A DNA stretch of 64,000 nt. It comes from Ligula intestinalis (lineage: Eukaryota; Platyhelminthes; Cestoda; Diphyllobothriidea; Diphyllobothriidae). The translations under genes and the position numbers were made by a program. Under the pieces are notes generated by a model. It was not told the DNA's origin, ran no database searches, and saw only the letters and a list, made by a program, of their open reading frames with translations. Where the stretch lies: the NCBI GenBank assembly GCA_036362985.1, contig JAYGXS010000004.1, forward strand, positions 40,679,557 to 40,743,556, in the 5' to 3' direction. This document shows, piece after piece, positions 9,961 through 21,315 of this stretch (position 1 is the first letter of the stretch; each line of letters begins with the position of its first letter).

Positions 9961-11882
9961 TAAGGGTAGTTTGTGCACTAGGAGTTTCAGTACTGGAGCA
10001 AATCGTTGGGCTACTGCATAACTATGACAATTAACGGTTCCCCTTAATCCAGGGTGATTGCCCGCTAGTGCGCTAAATTGTTGATGCCATTTTTACAAAC
10101 ACAGATCGAGATTGAGGTGCATGTGTATGAGCAAGAGAGCAGGGTGAGGACACCACTGCAAGAACGGCCGTACCCGGCGCACAGGGTCAGAGCTTTAGCA
10201 ATGACTTAGCCCAGAGTGGAAGGATGGAAGGCAGAGGCGCTGATTCCCAGGAGACTTAGATATGAGAAGTCATATGGGCAAACGCATGTTTTCAGCAATT
10301 CTTTATCAGGCCAATACAATTGACGGGATTGAAATGGTCAGTTATATGCAGCTTTTAAATAGCCCTCGGAGAGGGCGAGATGTAATTAGTCATCTTGGTG
10401 TCCCCGTGTCTGATGTATGCCGGCGCCAGCGTGTCGAGGATGTTGGGTCCGGCGAACAGAGTTTCTCGTAGTTGAGAAGCCACACAAAAAATTATAGGTT
10501 GACCCTCATTGGGCACCCTTCTAAACCATGAGCACACGCACACTTCTCAGCTCTGAAAAACTGCACTTATTACTCCCCCTAAAAGGATGGAGCACGAAGT
10601 GTGCAAAATGGTCAAGTTTATCAACATTTTCCTAATTGGACCTCAGGTCAGAGTCGTGTCTTCCACGCAGTCCAAAAGAAAGAGAAAGGCAGATGGCGTG
10701 TGGACCACGTGTTTGTTAGGGCGTTTGTGAACTGTGTCTGGACTCGCCGACAAAAACTGAGGTACGTTGCGTAGGCGCCCCGGCGATGGGTAATTTAATG
10801 TGCACGTCACGGTTCGTGTTGATCTGAACATCATAAACACTGATTTAAATCACACTGCCCCATGGACCTGAACTCACGAGGCTTGGTTCATTCAAAGGAA
10901 AGCCGACAACATTGTTTATCTCTCTTCCAATGTTCGAATTTGACTGGCGTACAATTTTTTTTTCACACAGTGCACTTTGGTGACGCAGAAGGAGTCCATT
11001 TTCTTAGGTGACGTCCTGGAATGGGGCAGTGATTGGATATATTTATTCCCTTTGCTGTTAGTCATTAACTTTTGTTTGCGCGTCTGGAGCCCAAACCCAG
11101 CTCAGTTTGACAGTCGATTAAAAATATTTGAGACTCCTCTCCACTACACCCCTTTGTGGATGCACATACAGTTTCTTCCCCAACAAATTTTCCATTGCGT
11201 ACTTAAACGCACAAAAACCTTCAATGAAAAGGTAGTTGACTGCAATCAAAAGCTTCTATTTCTTTGGTAATAAAATTGGAAGAAGATGCTCTTTAATACC
11301 AAATGAGTACAAGGAAATAGTATTTCTGTGCATGCTCTTAGAAACGATATCAGCATTTATCAGGGCATCGAAAATCAAGGATAAAATGTAGGCTAGTTAA
11401 GCATTCATTTTGTTCAGTGTCCTTTATGCAAGCGACCGGGGCGAAGTTCATTCAACGCCGGCCTTTTGATGTGGCTGGCATATCTGTAAATCGTGTTGCA
11501 AAATATTTTATAGTTCAACGCTACTAAAGTAATATTTTGGAATCCAAGACACATTTCGTGAGTTAGCAAATCCTTGTGTTCGAACTTACGCCTGTCCCGA
11601 GTATTAACCTAGTTTAAAAATTTGGAGGTGAGTGCCAATATGCCGGCATGTGAAGGGATTTCCCCACTTTTGCCTTGGACCGTAATTATTATTCCAGTTC
11701 CACCTGAACACTCAATCTTATTTGAAGGAATTTGTTAGGATTTAAATATTACCTGCGCTCTAAATGGCATGCCGGTCAAAAAGTCAAGGGAAGTAGACTC
11801 AGGGCGCAGCGGGCGAGTATGTCTCGTAAAGCGATCGGTGAACGCAATTTCAGCATAGTTAATATTTCCGATCGCAACAGAC

Positions 11883-11960
11883 AACACAATGGGTCCGTGA
11901 CTCAACGGTAGAGCTCTTGTCTCAATAATCAACGATCCCGGACTGGGATTCTGGGTGTTG
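11883..11960 (+). repeat. tRNA-like SINE head
   Basis: GGGTCCGTGACTCAACGGTA followed by GAGCTCTTGTCTCAA resembles a tRNA 5' half with an internal A-box. The B-box side (CGGACTGGGATTC) is degenerate. It is probably a tRNA-derived SINE remnant rather than a working tRNA. It lies just upstream of the last BAH exon. Confidence 0.4.
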
Positions 11961-12038
11961 CAAATGTTTTCCCCTAACCCCTCTACTTTCGTGCCTGAGA
12001 TGCATCTTGAAACCGTATCCTGTCTCTTCTTTCCCCAG

Positions 12039-13073
12039 AACACAGAGAACGAATTTCCTGAAGATGCGACCCCCTCAAATGTCTTCCTCTGTCGTGCCCT
12101 CTACGACATCAAGTTGCGTAGAGTGACCCGAAACGTGCTCTTTGCGCAACAACCGCCCCTGCCTTTGGCTGCGCAGTCAACGTCCCCTTCGCAGTCGCCG
12201 AACCCAAGGAAATCAACTTCTCCGCTTTCTGTTCGGCAACAGCCGCAGCAGTCACCGCAAAATCTCCTAAAGGTGGACTTAGATGCTTCTCGGGTCTCCT
12301 CACCCTTCTCCTCTGAAGTTGATGCTCCGCCCGCCATTACGCCGGTCAACAGTAAAAACGACCAAATCGCCAGCACTCCGCTCGCCTTTTCCTCGCCAAC
12401 GCCGCCGATTGCGACACACCCGATGCTGCAGGTCCTACCGCCTGTGGATCTGGACGCCTCCCGAACCCCCGTATACCCCTATTCTTGTCTCGTTCCCACC
12501 ACGCCCATCCACCGCGTCTCACCGGCAGCTACAAGCCTGCCTTTCAGTTTAATAGCGGCGGTTACCACTCCGCAGCAGCAGGCTACAGTCTTCACCACTG
12601 TGACTCCCACCAGCGGTATGCTCCTCAGTCCTTCGCCTCAGACCACTGTGCTAGTGCCTGACCGCGCCGGCCTTGGCGCTTCCGTTCTTGACACTACCGC
12701 TGACCTGTCACTCAACTGGGGCGAGCACGGAGAACAGATAGCCCTTGCACTGGGTGGTGACCCCAACACCGTGACGGCAACGGCAACTCCCCTGCCACTC
12801 CTACAACAGCAGCAACAATTACCACAACAACAACCGCTGCTGCGACAGGACTGTGGCTTCCCGGCAATGCAGCCCCAACAGGCGGTGGCAGCGGGTATTC
12901 AAACCTTAGTACTTCATCCTGCATTCGCTGCAGCTGTCCCAACACCCTCGCAGGTATTCTGTCTTCCACAGTCACCGATGGTTGTCTCAACACAGCACTC
13001 GGTCCTACCGCAGCAGACGTTTTTAAATCCTGCCGCCGCCGCCGTACCAGCAGAATACCAATCGCACTGGTGA
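12039..13073 (+). CDS. BAH-domain protein, last exon with long low-complexity C-terminus
   Basis: The acceptor TCTTCTTTCCCCAG precedes 12039. The reading frame (phase 0) runs 344 codons to TGA at 13071. The first ~35 residues (PEDATPSNVFLCRALYDIK…RRVTRNVLF) match the C-terminal end of the vertebrate BAHD1-type BAH region (PED-x-x-P-x-x-VFLCR-x-x-YD-x-x-x-x-R-x-x-x-N). As I recall it, vertebrate BAHD1 stops there. This protein continues about 310 residues rich in P, Q, S, T and A, with a Q-rich block near 12808-12845, an Ala block near the end, and a motif VDLDASR present twice (about 12272 and 12445). The GC-rich codon use is unlike the flanking intron. Such tails are often disordered interaction or activation regions, which is inference here. 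No AATAAA signal was seen in the next 500 bp. Confidence 0.9.
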   Translation, partial: NTENEFPEDATPSNVFLCRALYDIKLRRVTRNVLFAQQPPLPLAAQSTSPSQSPNPRKSTSPLSVRQQPQQSPQNLLKVDLDASRVSSPFSSEVDAPPAITPVNSKNDQIASTPLAFSSPTPPIATHPMLQVLPPVDLDASRTPVYPYSCLVPTTPIHRVSPAATSLPFSLIAAVTTPQQQATVFTTVTPTSGMLLSPSPQTTVLVPDRAGLGASVLDTTADLSLNWGEHGEQIALALGGDPNTVTATATPLPLLQQQQQLPQQQPLLRQDCGFPAMQPQQAVAAGIQTLVLHPAFAAAVPTPSQVFCLPQSPMVVSTQHSVLPQQTFLNPAAAAVPAEYQSHW

Positions 13074-14521
13074 GCAGGGCATGTGTGCGTGGCCTTCGTT
13101 ACTGTTTTTCTGTCGGACTTGCTACCGCTTTCACGACTCCGTTTTCGATTATTTGTTGCCCTTCGTCAACCTCCAACCCTTTCTCTTCCTTCCAGCATCT
13201 CGCGTCGCCACTGTACCTTTGCTGTTTTTACGTTTTCTGCCTTTTCCTTGTGCTCTGTTTGTGTGTGTGCTTGTCTGCGTTTCAAAGATTGCCGCATCCC
13301 AGCTGGATTTCCCCCAAGCGACCAACCTCTGATTTTTCTCGTTGATAGAAAACGGTTGACGTAATTTAACTGTTGACACAACTTAAACCGAATCCCAACG
13401 CAAGAGTTTATATTACATAAGTAACTAAAGAGATTTATTTGAATGTCTTTTGATTCTTCGATTTAGCACTAAGTGGGGATGGTTGTTTCTGACGCTGAAG
13501 GATATCAGGTTTTCGTCTCCAGTGAACTATCTAAGCATGTCTTCCTGCATATTCTATGGCTGAAGAAGGGGTCAACCGGATGAGTTTTATTTGGTGTTCT
13601 CGTCTCTAACAAGAGTTGATATAGACTAGAAATTGAATTATTCAAACAAGTGACACACCCCGCAAGTATTGAGCGTCTAACGACAACCACACCGTCGAGG
13701 GGGCTATTTATCATGAAGTAATACCTGTGCATGAGGAGAGGTGTCTGGTCTTGTTGCAATAGGTTCTCCTCCACTGCGATGGCGTTAGTGACAAGTGAGA
13801 AATACGTGGTCTGATGCCGTACCGGATGAGGCCGGTTGAAGTTGAAGGGTTATCAGTGGACGCGGTCACCCATTAGGTTGTGTATACTTAACGCGCCTGT
13901 GTCCGTCGCAGCCTTTTTGTCTTCGTTTTGCTGGTGGTGGTGATCCACTAATTATGGAATTCAGGGGCAGTTTGATGCGCCGGTTATGTCTAATATTATG
14001 GAAGCAACCTTAACCGACCCAGAGCAGAAACTTGGTGTTCGAATACTAATTAGATCAAATGATACATCACACCAGGTTTGGCCAGCTAAGTCGTCCTTTG
14101 TGATCTCCCTTGAGAAGTTAATAGGGGCTTGTGGCTGCTATCGTTGGTGGCCATTCGACTGGCTGGACGGAGAAGCCGTTGAAGTGTGGGGGTGTTCATA
14201 TTCATGTGTCTTGCCAAGGGGACGTCTAAGAAAATACAAATAACCCTAGGACAAGGTTAATGACACGTAACTGTGTAGCCTGATATGAAGTGAAGGCGAT
14301 CCTACCTCACTAGGTTGCAGAAGAACATGGGTCTATATTTCGGCTAGGTGTGTAGATAATGTATTCATCGTCCTTGAAGGAAATCAGATGGCTGTGGACA
14401 TCAGAATATCACTCCATTAATCCCCAATGCGCCAAGCCTCAATGGACGACGAAGGGATCAACCAAATAGCCTTCTTTGGTGTCATCGCACACCGTAATAT
14501 TCGTGATAAACCGAAAATCAT
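13074..14521 (+). other. 3' flank of the BAH gene
   Basis: Presumably 3'UTR at its start. The several ORFs that overlap one another in all frames at 13070-13380 reflect a pyrimidine-rich stretch and are not considered genes. No polyadenylation signal of canonical form was found, and nothing else was recognised. Confidence 0.45.
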
Positions 14522-14683
14522 TAAGTTGATTTTGGCAGATTTGGTTAATTTAGTTGACCCAATTGTGAAAAAAACTCGCGGGATTCGAACCCGCATAGAA
14601 GGGGGGCCTTTTACGTAAGTCAACGCTCTACCCACTTGGGCTACGAATGTCGCGCTTCCCACCGTGAATTTAATCACACGTCG
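14522..14683 (-). repeat. tRNA-derived SINE (left member of an inverted pair)
   Basis: On the minus strand it reads ATTCGTAGCCCAAGTGGGTA (A-box region), then GAGCGTTGACTT, and the B-box GGTTCGAATCCCGC. A shared tail follows (TTTTTTCACAATTGGGTCAA, then CTAAATTAACC). It is a Pol III-type tRNA-like head with a family-specific tail that recurs at 14722, 25858, 30388, 30685 and 31303. It lacks the acceptor-stem symmetry expected of a functional tRNA gene. Confidence 0.75.
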
Positions 14684-14721
14684 ATTTCATATGAGCGGCA
14701 ACGTTGGGCGGGTAATATCGA

Positions 14722-14867
14722 TCTAAGTGTGATTAAACTCCCGGTTTGAAGCGTGACATTCGTAGATCAAGTGGGTAGAGCGTTGGCTTGCGTAAAAGGC
14801 CTCCCTTCTATGCGGGTTCGAATGCCGCAAGTTTTTTCACAATTGGGTCAACCTAACTAAAAATTGA
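14722..14867 (+). repeat. tRNA-derived SINE (right member of an inverted pair)
   Basis: This is the plus-strand copy of the SINE at 14522-14683, about 40 bp away in opposite orientation. It has CATTCGTAGATCAAGTGGGT, GAGCGTTGGCTTGCG and GGTTCGAATGCCGC, then TTTTTTCACAATTGGGTCAA. The two could pair over roughly 140 bp if transcribed through. Confidence 0.75.
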
Positions 14868-16431
14868 TGTTCGTAAAAAAATGAATAAAACCACGCATGC
14901 AATAACTATAACCAGCAAACATTCAATCAAACACAAGTTAACGCTTTGTTGATGCATTGAAGCATGATTCAGTAAACTAGAGCATCCGGTTGTCCAAACA
15001 CAGTACCTATGAAATGGTACAGCCTGCGCACAAGAACGTCGAATGCAATGAAAAATCGTCTTTAGAAGTGGTCGGTTCTGATGCTAAGTCCTTTTGTCTC
15101 ATTGCCGCTGACATTTCCATTTTGAATATGCTGCCGGATTCTGCAGTTCGGTGCAGATCTTATCAACGGACAGTGGACCCACTTGTTTGCTATATCTAAC
15201 TCGCAACACACTCCCCCAATTATGGTCCCTTGCATCCTTATTGATGTTAGACCTGTCCATGTGCACACGGTTGGTTTGCGCGAACATCCTCCAATGACGT
15301 GGCTTCCTACCGGTAAGCGATTTTTGATCCAGTCACGGCCGGCAGTGAGTTGCGCTGATAGGGAACATAGATCCGCTTGACAGGCAGAAGATTAAACCGC
15401 TATCCATAACGTTTTGGTTATCTTCAATCCGGGCGAAAGGTCCAACAGGCTGAGAGGTTTTGCATGAGATTGAATTTACCTCGCTCGTGTAAGTGAATCG
15501 ACTGACTAAGATGTCCTTCTATGGCATTGCAGACAGTTATGGGGCGCAGAACGACCACAGACACCATTTGTGAATGTGTTTGTGAGCGTTCGATACCTAC
15601 ACTTCCACCCCCTTCTCCACAGGACCCAAACAACGCACGTTCTACCATGCATCAAAGACCCTACAAAGGTAACCGATAATTTTGCTGCAGAACAGGGAGT
15701 TGAATTGCTCGCTAACCTGAAGCTGCCCGTACCTAAATGGTCCTTCTACCTACGCGGACCAGACTGGACGCATGCTCGGGTCGAGCATAACTGACCACAT
15801 GCTCGCGTTGCGACTGTGAAGCATTATGACAAGTGGCGGCTGCTAATGCAATCCAATTACTGCTGTATTAGTAGTGACAAGGCTAATATTACTTTTATAT
15901 AATGACATGATGCAACAGACCAGAGACGGAGAGCTTTTCCTCGGTCGTTATGAATCATCAGTACGTCACAGACTTTACAAGGTGAAGTAACGTATACGAA
16001 AGTCAAGCAAGCGTGTCACTCTCACGTTTTTGTTTAGGATATTGTTCAACCTCACTCTGTCCGCGCGCCAACCATCTTGCTACTGACGACAGTGAACGTT
16101 GCTTTTATTAATAATATTGATTATCAGACTTCTACCGGTACTTCTACAACAGATATCGTTATACCTGGTGCCGTTATCATTATTATGATTGCGGATGCTT
16201 ATAGCCTAACTACGATTACAACGAATACCTTACCAAAACTTGTGACCATGTGCTCTAAAACAAACCATTACCACTTCACTGGCGACAAGGACGAGTGGGT
16301 TGATCTCACCAACGTTACAAGCTTACTCGCTTTCTGATTTTTTTCTGTTAAGGCTTGCAGCTTGAGGAACTGTCGGTTTTATTTCGGGGCTACTGCTGTC
16401 CAAAAACTTAAATTCATGGTATTAGGCTATG
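14868..16431. other. Unassigned stretch
   Basis: Only short ORFs on both strands; none was recognised. No RNA gene or clear repeat was seen. Confidence 0.4.
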
Positions 16432-16433
16432 TA

Positions 16434-17216
16434 CAGGCTGTCCCAGAAGTAACTGACCCTTTTGATCTGCTAATAAAATGAAACCTATTAACGCTAGGAT
16501 ATTTAAACTTGTTTCATTCGAAAGAAAACTCTTTCTAGCATTTGGTACGATGAAAATCCAAGAGAAATTCAAGAAAGGCCGTTGCCTTCTCTTCGTGTGA
16601 TGGTGTGGTGCGGAATAACTGCTTCCAATGTGAAAGGCCCATACTTTTTTAAATAATGATGGCGCAACAGTAACAGTTAATGGTGAAAGATACCGAACTA
16701 TGATTAGCGAACTTCTAATTCCTGAAATTGAGAGACATGGCCTACGGAATACTTGGTTTCAACAGGATGGAGCCACGGCCCATAGAGCAAGAGAAACGAT
16801 GCTATTGCTAAATGCGTGCTTTTCAAATCATTTGATTTCACGATTCAGTAACATTCCTTGGCCCCCTCGATCTCCAGATTTTACCGCATGCGAGTTCTTC
16901 TTATGGGGCTACCTAAAGTCAAAGGTTTATGTAACAAATCCAGCAAATCTGCAAAAACTTAAAAACAACAGTTGTTCTGAAATAAGACAACCATCGCCTT
17001 ATACACTAAGGGGTGTTACGGAAACGACAAAGAAACGAACCCTAAGTTGTCAATACAACCATAGCCATCATTTAAAAAGACATTATATTCAAAATCTAGC
17101 TCTAATAAAAAATGTAAAGGTTTTTCTTTCAAATAAGACAAGTTTCAATACCCTAGCATTAATAGTTTTCGTTTTATTGGCAAATCAAAAGGGCCAGTTA
17201 CTTCTGGGACACCCTG
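16434..17216 (+). mobile_element. Internally deleted mariner-family transposon, copy 1
   Basis: The element has TIRs starting CAGGCTGTCCCAGAAGTAAC on the left and CAGGGTGTCCCAGAAGTAAC on the right (reverse complement). They remain alignable for about 95-110 bp, and TA flanks both ends (16432-16433, 17217-17218). The 783-bp body encodes the C-terminal half of a mariner-type DDE transposase, with a stop at about 16600 and a frameshift near 16650. ORF 16700-17224 has MISELLIPEIERHG, WFQQDGATAH (second catalytic D) and WPPRSPDFTACEFFLWGYLK (third catalytic position). The N-terminal DNA-binding half is deleted, so the TIR runs directly into the coding remnant. It is non-autonomous and dead. The same deletion structure occurs at 46467-47248. 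Confidence 0.88.
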
Positions 17217-17218
17217 TA

Positions 17219-18395
17219 GTTTGAATGAGCACTCAAATATTCCATACACATCATGGTTTAACCGTCCATTTCCTGTGCAGAGTCGATTGTCAGCACAGAG
17301 CCTGCATTTTTGGCCCTCGAAAAACTCCTGCAAATGTTCCAGCCACTCAGTGACTGAGTTAAGCTCACAGAGCCAGTGATTAGGATCAAATACTCCTACA
17401 TTGCCTCCATCTAACAGTTTGCTTGGAAAGACCTGTATGCCTTTCCGTTCTCCCTTTGCCCGGACCCATCATGGCGAGTGTTGATTAGCGTGGGTTGAGT
17501 GGTCCGCTAAGCATTGTACCTCCCTCCGCGCAGGCCGCACACTGACTGGTCATTCAGCTAGTCTGGCCAAGATTTAAGGGTTGCAAAGATTAGAGTTCTG
17601 GAATTACAGTGAGCGAAAGTGTAATTGCTCAATGGAATAGATTTGCCCTGTTGCTGGCATTTCGGAGAATTTGGCCGGCTCTCCATTTGCAATGCGTTCA
17701 TTGCCGAAAATTGACCGGAGTTTTCAGTGACTGCCGAGCCATTCAACCTCGAACTGATCGATTTTTTACACTTTCGTTGCCTCAGTATTTTGGCTGATAT
17801 TTAGGGGTTTTGGCGACTGCTTTCGTTATATCCTTTTGGGTGAGTTCGTCACGGGGCCATGCCTACTCGGGAGGTAGATAAAACCTCACGGCTAGCAACT
17901 CAGAGACAGAGCTCCCCAGTCTTTGAGGCCTCTTGCCTGGACGGGAGATCAGAAACGCGCCACTGACACTTTTTTACTCTTCTGAGTCACGCATGCCGCA
18001 CAAAAGATTCGATGCCCGGTCTGCCACAGAATTGATAGTCGTTTACCTATGCATAGCCATGCTGTTTGAATATCAGGTTGGATGCGATAATGTGCATGGT
18101 TAGGTCTAGCAGCAACTGAGGTTGGGAAAGAGGATCTGTAGGGAAGAATTGAATCTGCTGTTCATTGCTAAGTTTAACAGTAGTATAGAATCCGAAAGAA
18201 TTATAGAAATTATTGCTGAAATTGTGGCTTTATCTGGAGCAGTTAGTCAAATGAACTTGTTCTTTGGTAATCTAAGGCTGGTCACACTATTGTTCTCCAG
18301 ATACCAGTAGTAGTGATAGTCACCGTAGTCATTCATCCTCCGTCTGGATAGAGAGGATGGAAGATGATTTGCAAAATAGATAATGTGGTAGAATA
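17219..18395. other. Unassigned stretch
   Basis: Overlapping 60-codon ORFs on both strands near 17558-17797 and a 62-codon ORF at 18122 have no recognisable features. No repeat was identified before the microsatellite. Confidence 0.4.
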
Positions 18396-18561
<166 letters not shown>

Positions 18562-18599
18562 AGTATTATTATTAGGAAGACGCAGTGATCAATGAACCA

Positions 18600-19215
18600 T
18601 AACGTTTATTGGCTTACCGTTTCGGATTCTCGGTCGAATCCTTCAGGAGAGGCGGTTGCAGATAGGGGTGCTGAGTGCATCGGAGGTGCAGCATAAATAG
18701 GACGCAGTTGCCATGCGGCCACGTGCCTAATTTAATTAACCAATCCCGCATTTACCACAGGTGATTGTACATGACGCGATGACCGCTCGTTAGCCCGCGT
18801 CCTAGTAGTTAATTGGCGAAATGTCATCACCATTCCGCGTCCTCTCCACGTGGCCAATTATTCTGTCTGAGAAATATCTCAGTACAGAATATGAAGCCAC
18901 GAGGTCGATCTGCTTGTTAATCGAGTACGGGCCGGGCTTACGCGGTTGTCAACCCTTGCTAGGAGTTCGGCCTCATCAAGCTCAATGGTGTGGTCGGGTC
19001 CTATGGCATGAGCCATAAACTCAGAATTAGCATCCTTGCTCCTTACTGCTGTCGTGTGTTCAGTCATCTTCATGTGGAGTAGGCTTTCTCTTTCTCCGAG
19101 GTAGGTACTTTATCAGTAACTGCACCAGATTCACGAAACGATTTCAGACATCTCCTGCAGTGACAGAGGATCTTACGGCCCCGTTCCGGTCAAGAAGTCC
19201 AGTGACAGCAGCCAC
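18600..19215 (-). pseudogene. PLE 3' fragment with GIY-YIG remnant and hammerhead-like motif
   Basis: The minus strand at 18879-19140 gives LVQLLIKYLPRRKR (degenerate GIY core), EHTTAVRSKDANS, AHAIGPDH and IELDEAELLARVDNRVS. This is the same pattern as the better-preserved copies at 24218 and 29025 (…HTFKFDEAKILARGDNRMS). Frame breaks are visible near 19075 and 18880. Downstream, 18611-18647 (minus) has CTGAAGGATTCGACCGAGAA followed by TCCGAAACGG. The stem GGATTC/GAATCC is intact, but the core differs from CTGANGA. The upstream end is truncated near 19215. Confidence 0.75.
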
Positions 19216-20043
19216 ATGGTCAACTCATTATCACGCCAAGAAGGGAGGACTGTGATAAAATATCCAAAATTACCGACTCGGACGCTGACCAACCAACAAT
19301 TATCGATTCATTTACGACTACCAGCAATGACTGTGGGATTTGCTAATGGTATTAGGTACGTGGCCACATGGCAAATGCGTCTTATAAATACTGCACCCCT
19401 GGCGCCCACATTACTCTTATCTTCGACCGTTCCACAACGTCAGACTGATTACCTTTTTGTTCCCGCGATCGCGTCTTTTTCTGCGTCCGAACTCCCTTCT
19501 GGATCTTGCTTTTTCACTTCTATCATCAGTGCGAGAGTATTTCAGTCGGTTCAATAAGGCAAAATATACCTGCTGTGCATCCGTCGAGGTAGCTTCTGGG
19601 TACCAGTCAACTTAGCCAGGATAGTGACCTTAAGCTACCACCCCCTCTCCCCTCCCCTAAGACTACCACCTACCGTGTTCCTACCAACGTAAAAATCAGG
19701 ATGGAATGGCCACGACGAGCACACGTGAGTGTACCAGGGACAACTTGCCGAGAAATTGCATCTACTACCAATTCTACGCTTTAAACCGCGCTCTGCTCGT
19801 GTCCCTTCTGACCAAAAGATTCTGGGTCACCGCTACCGCCAACGAGCCAATCAGGTGGTGACAACCAAGTCGGAAAAAAATAAAAACAGATAACTAGTAA
19901 ATAGACTGGTCGCCTGTTAAGACAGCGTTCTCTTGCATTCTACGTTCTTGTACGTGGGCTGTACGAGTTCATGGGTACTGCAGTTCGACAGCCTTATGCT
20001 GTGGTTTTTTTTTAATTTAAAGCAACGTTTCCCTGGTGCAAAT
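19216..20043. other. Unassigned stretch
   Basis: A 113-codon plus-strand ORF at 19216-19557 begins at the edge of the PLE fragment. No domain was recognised in it and no splice context supports it. Nothing else was recognised. Confidence 0.35.
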
Positions 20044-21315
20044 TTAAATATAGCAATAACAGCAAAATGATTTATTGGATCCATATCATTTCAAGCGAGC
20101 TCGTCGGTTGCCACCTCTCATTACTTTACGTGAATCACAAAAGCGAAGATACAAAATGAATTCATGCAGAAAAATCGATATAAACACAAGGTCATAAGAA
20201 GTGGCCAAGTGGCTAATCAATAACATGAGAAGTTCAAACGCTATGGTCAGCAAAAATAACAGGGAAAAAACATCTAAGGTAACAACTTAGGAGGAAAAAT
20301 GTATAAACAGGGAGTCAATGTTACCAAGTCAAAGTTAGGTTCACTACATGCTCCAACTGTTTATATAGGTCGGGTTTGACCCGCCGTATGTAGGCTGCCT
20401 CCAGGTAGCGTAAAGTGCGAGTTGTTCGCGCTCGAACAAGTACTCGGAAGGACGTTTTGGGGTCACAAGAAAGGCCTGAGTCTAACAGATGTTCAGTAAT
20501 TGATGACCGGGGAATTCTGTTTTCTTGTTTCATTAGCCAGCTAGGTAAATGTTCCTTAGCTCTGGTGGTCAATTGCCTTTGCGTTCGCCCTATGTACTTG
20601 CATTCGCAAGTACATGTAAATTCATAAATGCAGTTTGAAGTGGCGTGCACCGGCATGTCATCCTTCGCATGACAAACTGGTAAAGACTTCGTCGGATCGC
20701 AAGTTATCAGGTCGGCAGCATAGTATGTCCTTTCAATGGTATTGAGAAGGCGTCTTTTGATGGTGTTTAGTATGTTATCGCCCTTTAATGGTAAGGAAAT
20801 GAAGACTGGTTTTTTGGTGCTAATTGCTGAGTCAATTTAGGTCCAAGAGGTTTACTGTATTTGTCTATAAATTGACTTGGATATCCTTGCTTCATAAGGG
20901 TGCGTTTAAGGTTGGTTAATTCATCATCCAATGTATCCATGGAACAGATAATTCTGGCTAATGAAACAAGAAAACAGAATTCCTTGGTCATCAATTACTA
21001 AACATCCGTTAGACAGTTGGAGCATGTAGTGAACCTAACATTAGCTGCCTGTTTATACATTTTTCCTCCTAAGTTGTTACCTCAGATGTTTTTCCCTGTT
21101 ATTTTTGCTGACCATAGCGTTTGAACTTCTCATTTTATTGATTAGCCATTTGGCCACTTCTTATGACCTTAGGTTTATATCGATTTTTCTGTATGAATTC
21201 ACTATGTATCTTCTCTTTTGTGATTCACGCAAAGTAATGAGAGGTGGCAACTGACGAGCTCTCTCGAAATGATATGGATCCAATAAGTCATGTTGCTGTT
21301 ATTGCCATATTTAAA
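20044..21315 (-). mobile_element. PLE fragment enclosed by ~300-bp inverted arms
   Basis: The minus-strand body runs from about 20994 to 20321. It encodes DELTNLKRTLMKQGYPSQFI, then (after a frame change near 20780) KRRLLNTIERTYYAADLITC, and the GIY-YIG segment NCIYEFTCTCECKYIGRTQR with SSITEHLLDSG and LRYLEAAYIRRVKPDLYKQ. The stop near 20321 is followed by a 3' untranslated segment (20044-20340). At the truncated 5' end the order reverses. 20954-21013 is an inverted copy of 20481-20540, joined directly to 21013-21315, an inverted copy of 20044-20361. The inverted piece lacks about 120 bp of the coding segment. The RT core is absent. Lineage as at 9330 and 45569. Confidence 0.85.

Larger units (their letters stand above)
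7493..12038 (+). other. Large BAH-gene intron (4.5 kb)
   Basis: The intron runs from donor GTAAGT at 7493 to acceptor TCTTCTTTCCCCAG before 12039. It contains a short (GTC)n run near 7593-7612, a G-run near 8583-8593, a minus-strand PLE fragment (9330-9960) and a tRNA-like SINE head (about 11883-11960). A 97-codon ORF at 10977-11270 overlaps a diverged repeat that shares an AATTGGAAGAAGATG-like segment with 45330-45380. Nothing else was recognised. Confidence 0.65.

Noticed and set aside
10977..11270. 97-codon ORF in the BAH intron
   Set aside because: It overlaps a repeat segment also seen near 45330 and has no domain, splice or codon-use support.
12101..12993. Minus-strand and alternate-frame ORFs over the last BAH exon
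   Set aside because: Shadows of the GC-rich coding exon. The plus frame has the splice acceptor, phase and family match.
13070..13381. Several overlapping ORFs just after the BAH stop codon
   Set aside because: They occur in three plus frames and on the minus strand over a pyrimidine-rich stretch, as expected for a stop-poor 3'UTR.
14580..14660. Apparent tRNA gene
   Set aside because: A- and B-box-like sequences are present, but the acceptor stem does not pair and the same tail recurs in several copies, so it is a SINE.
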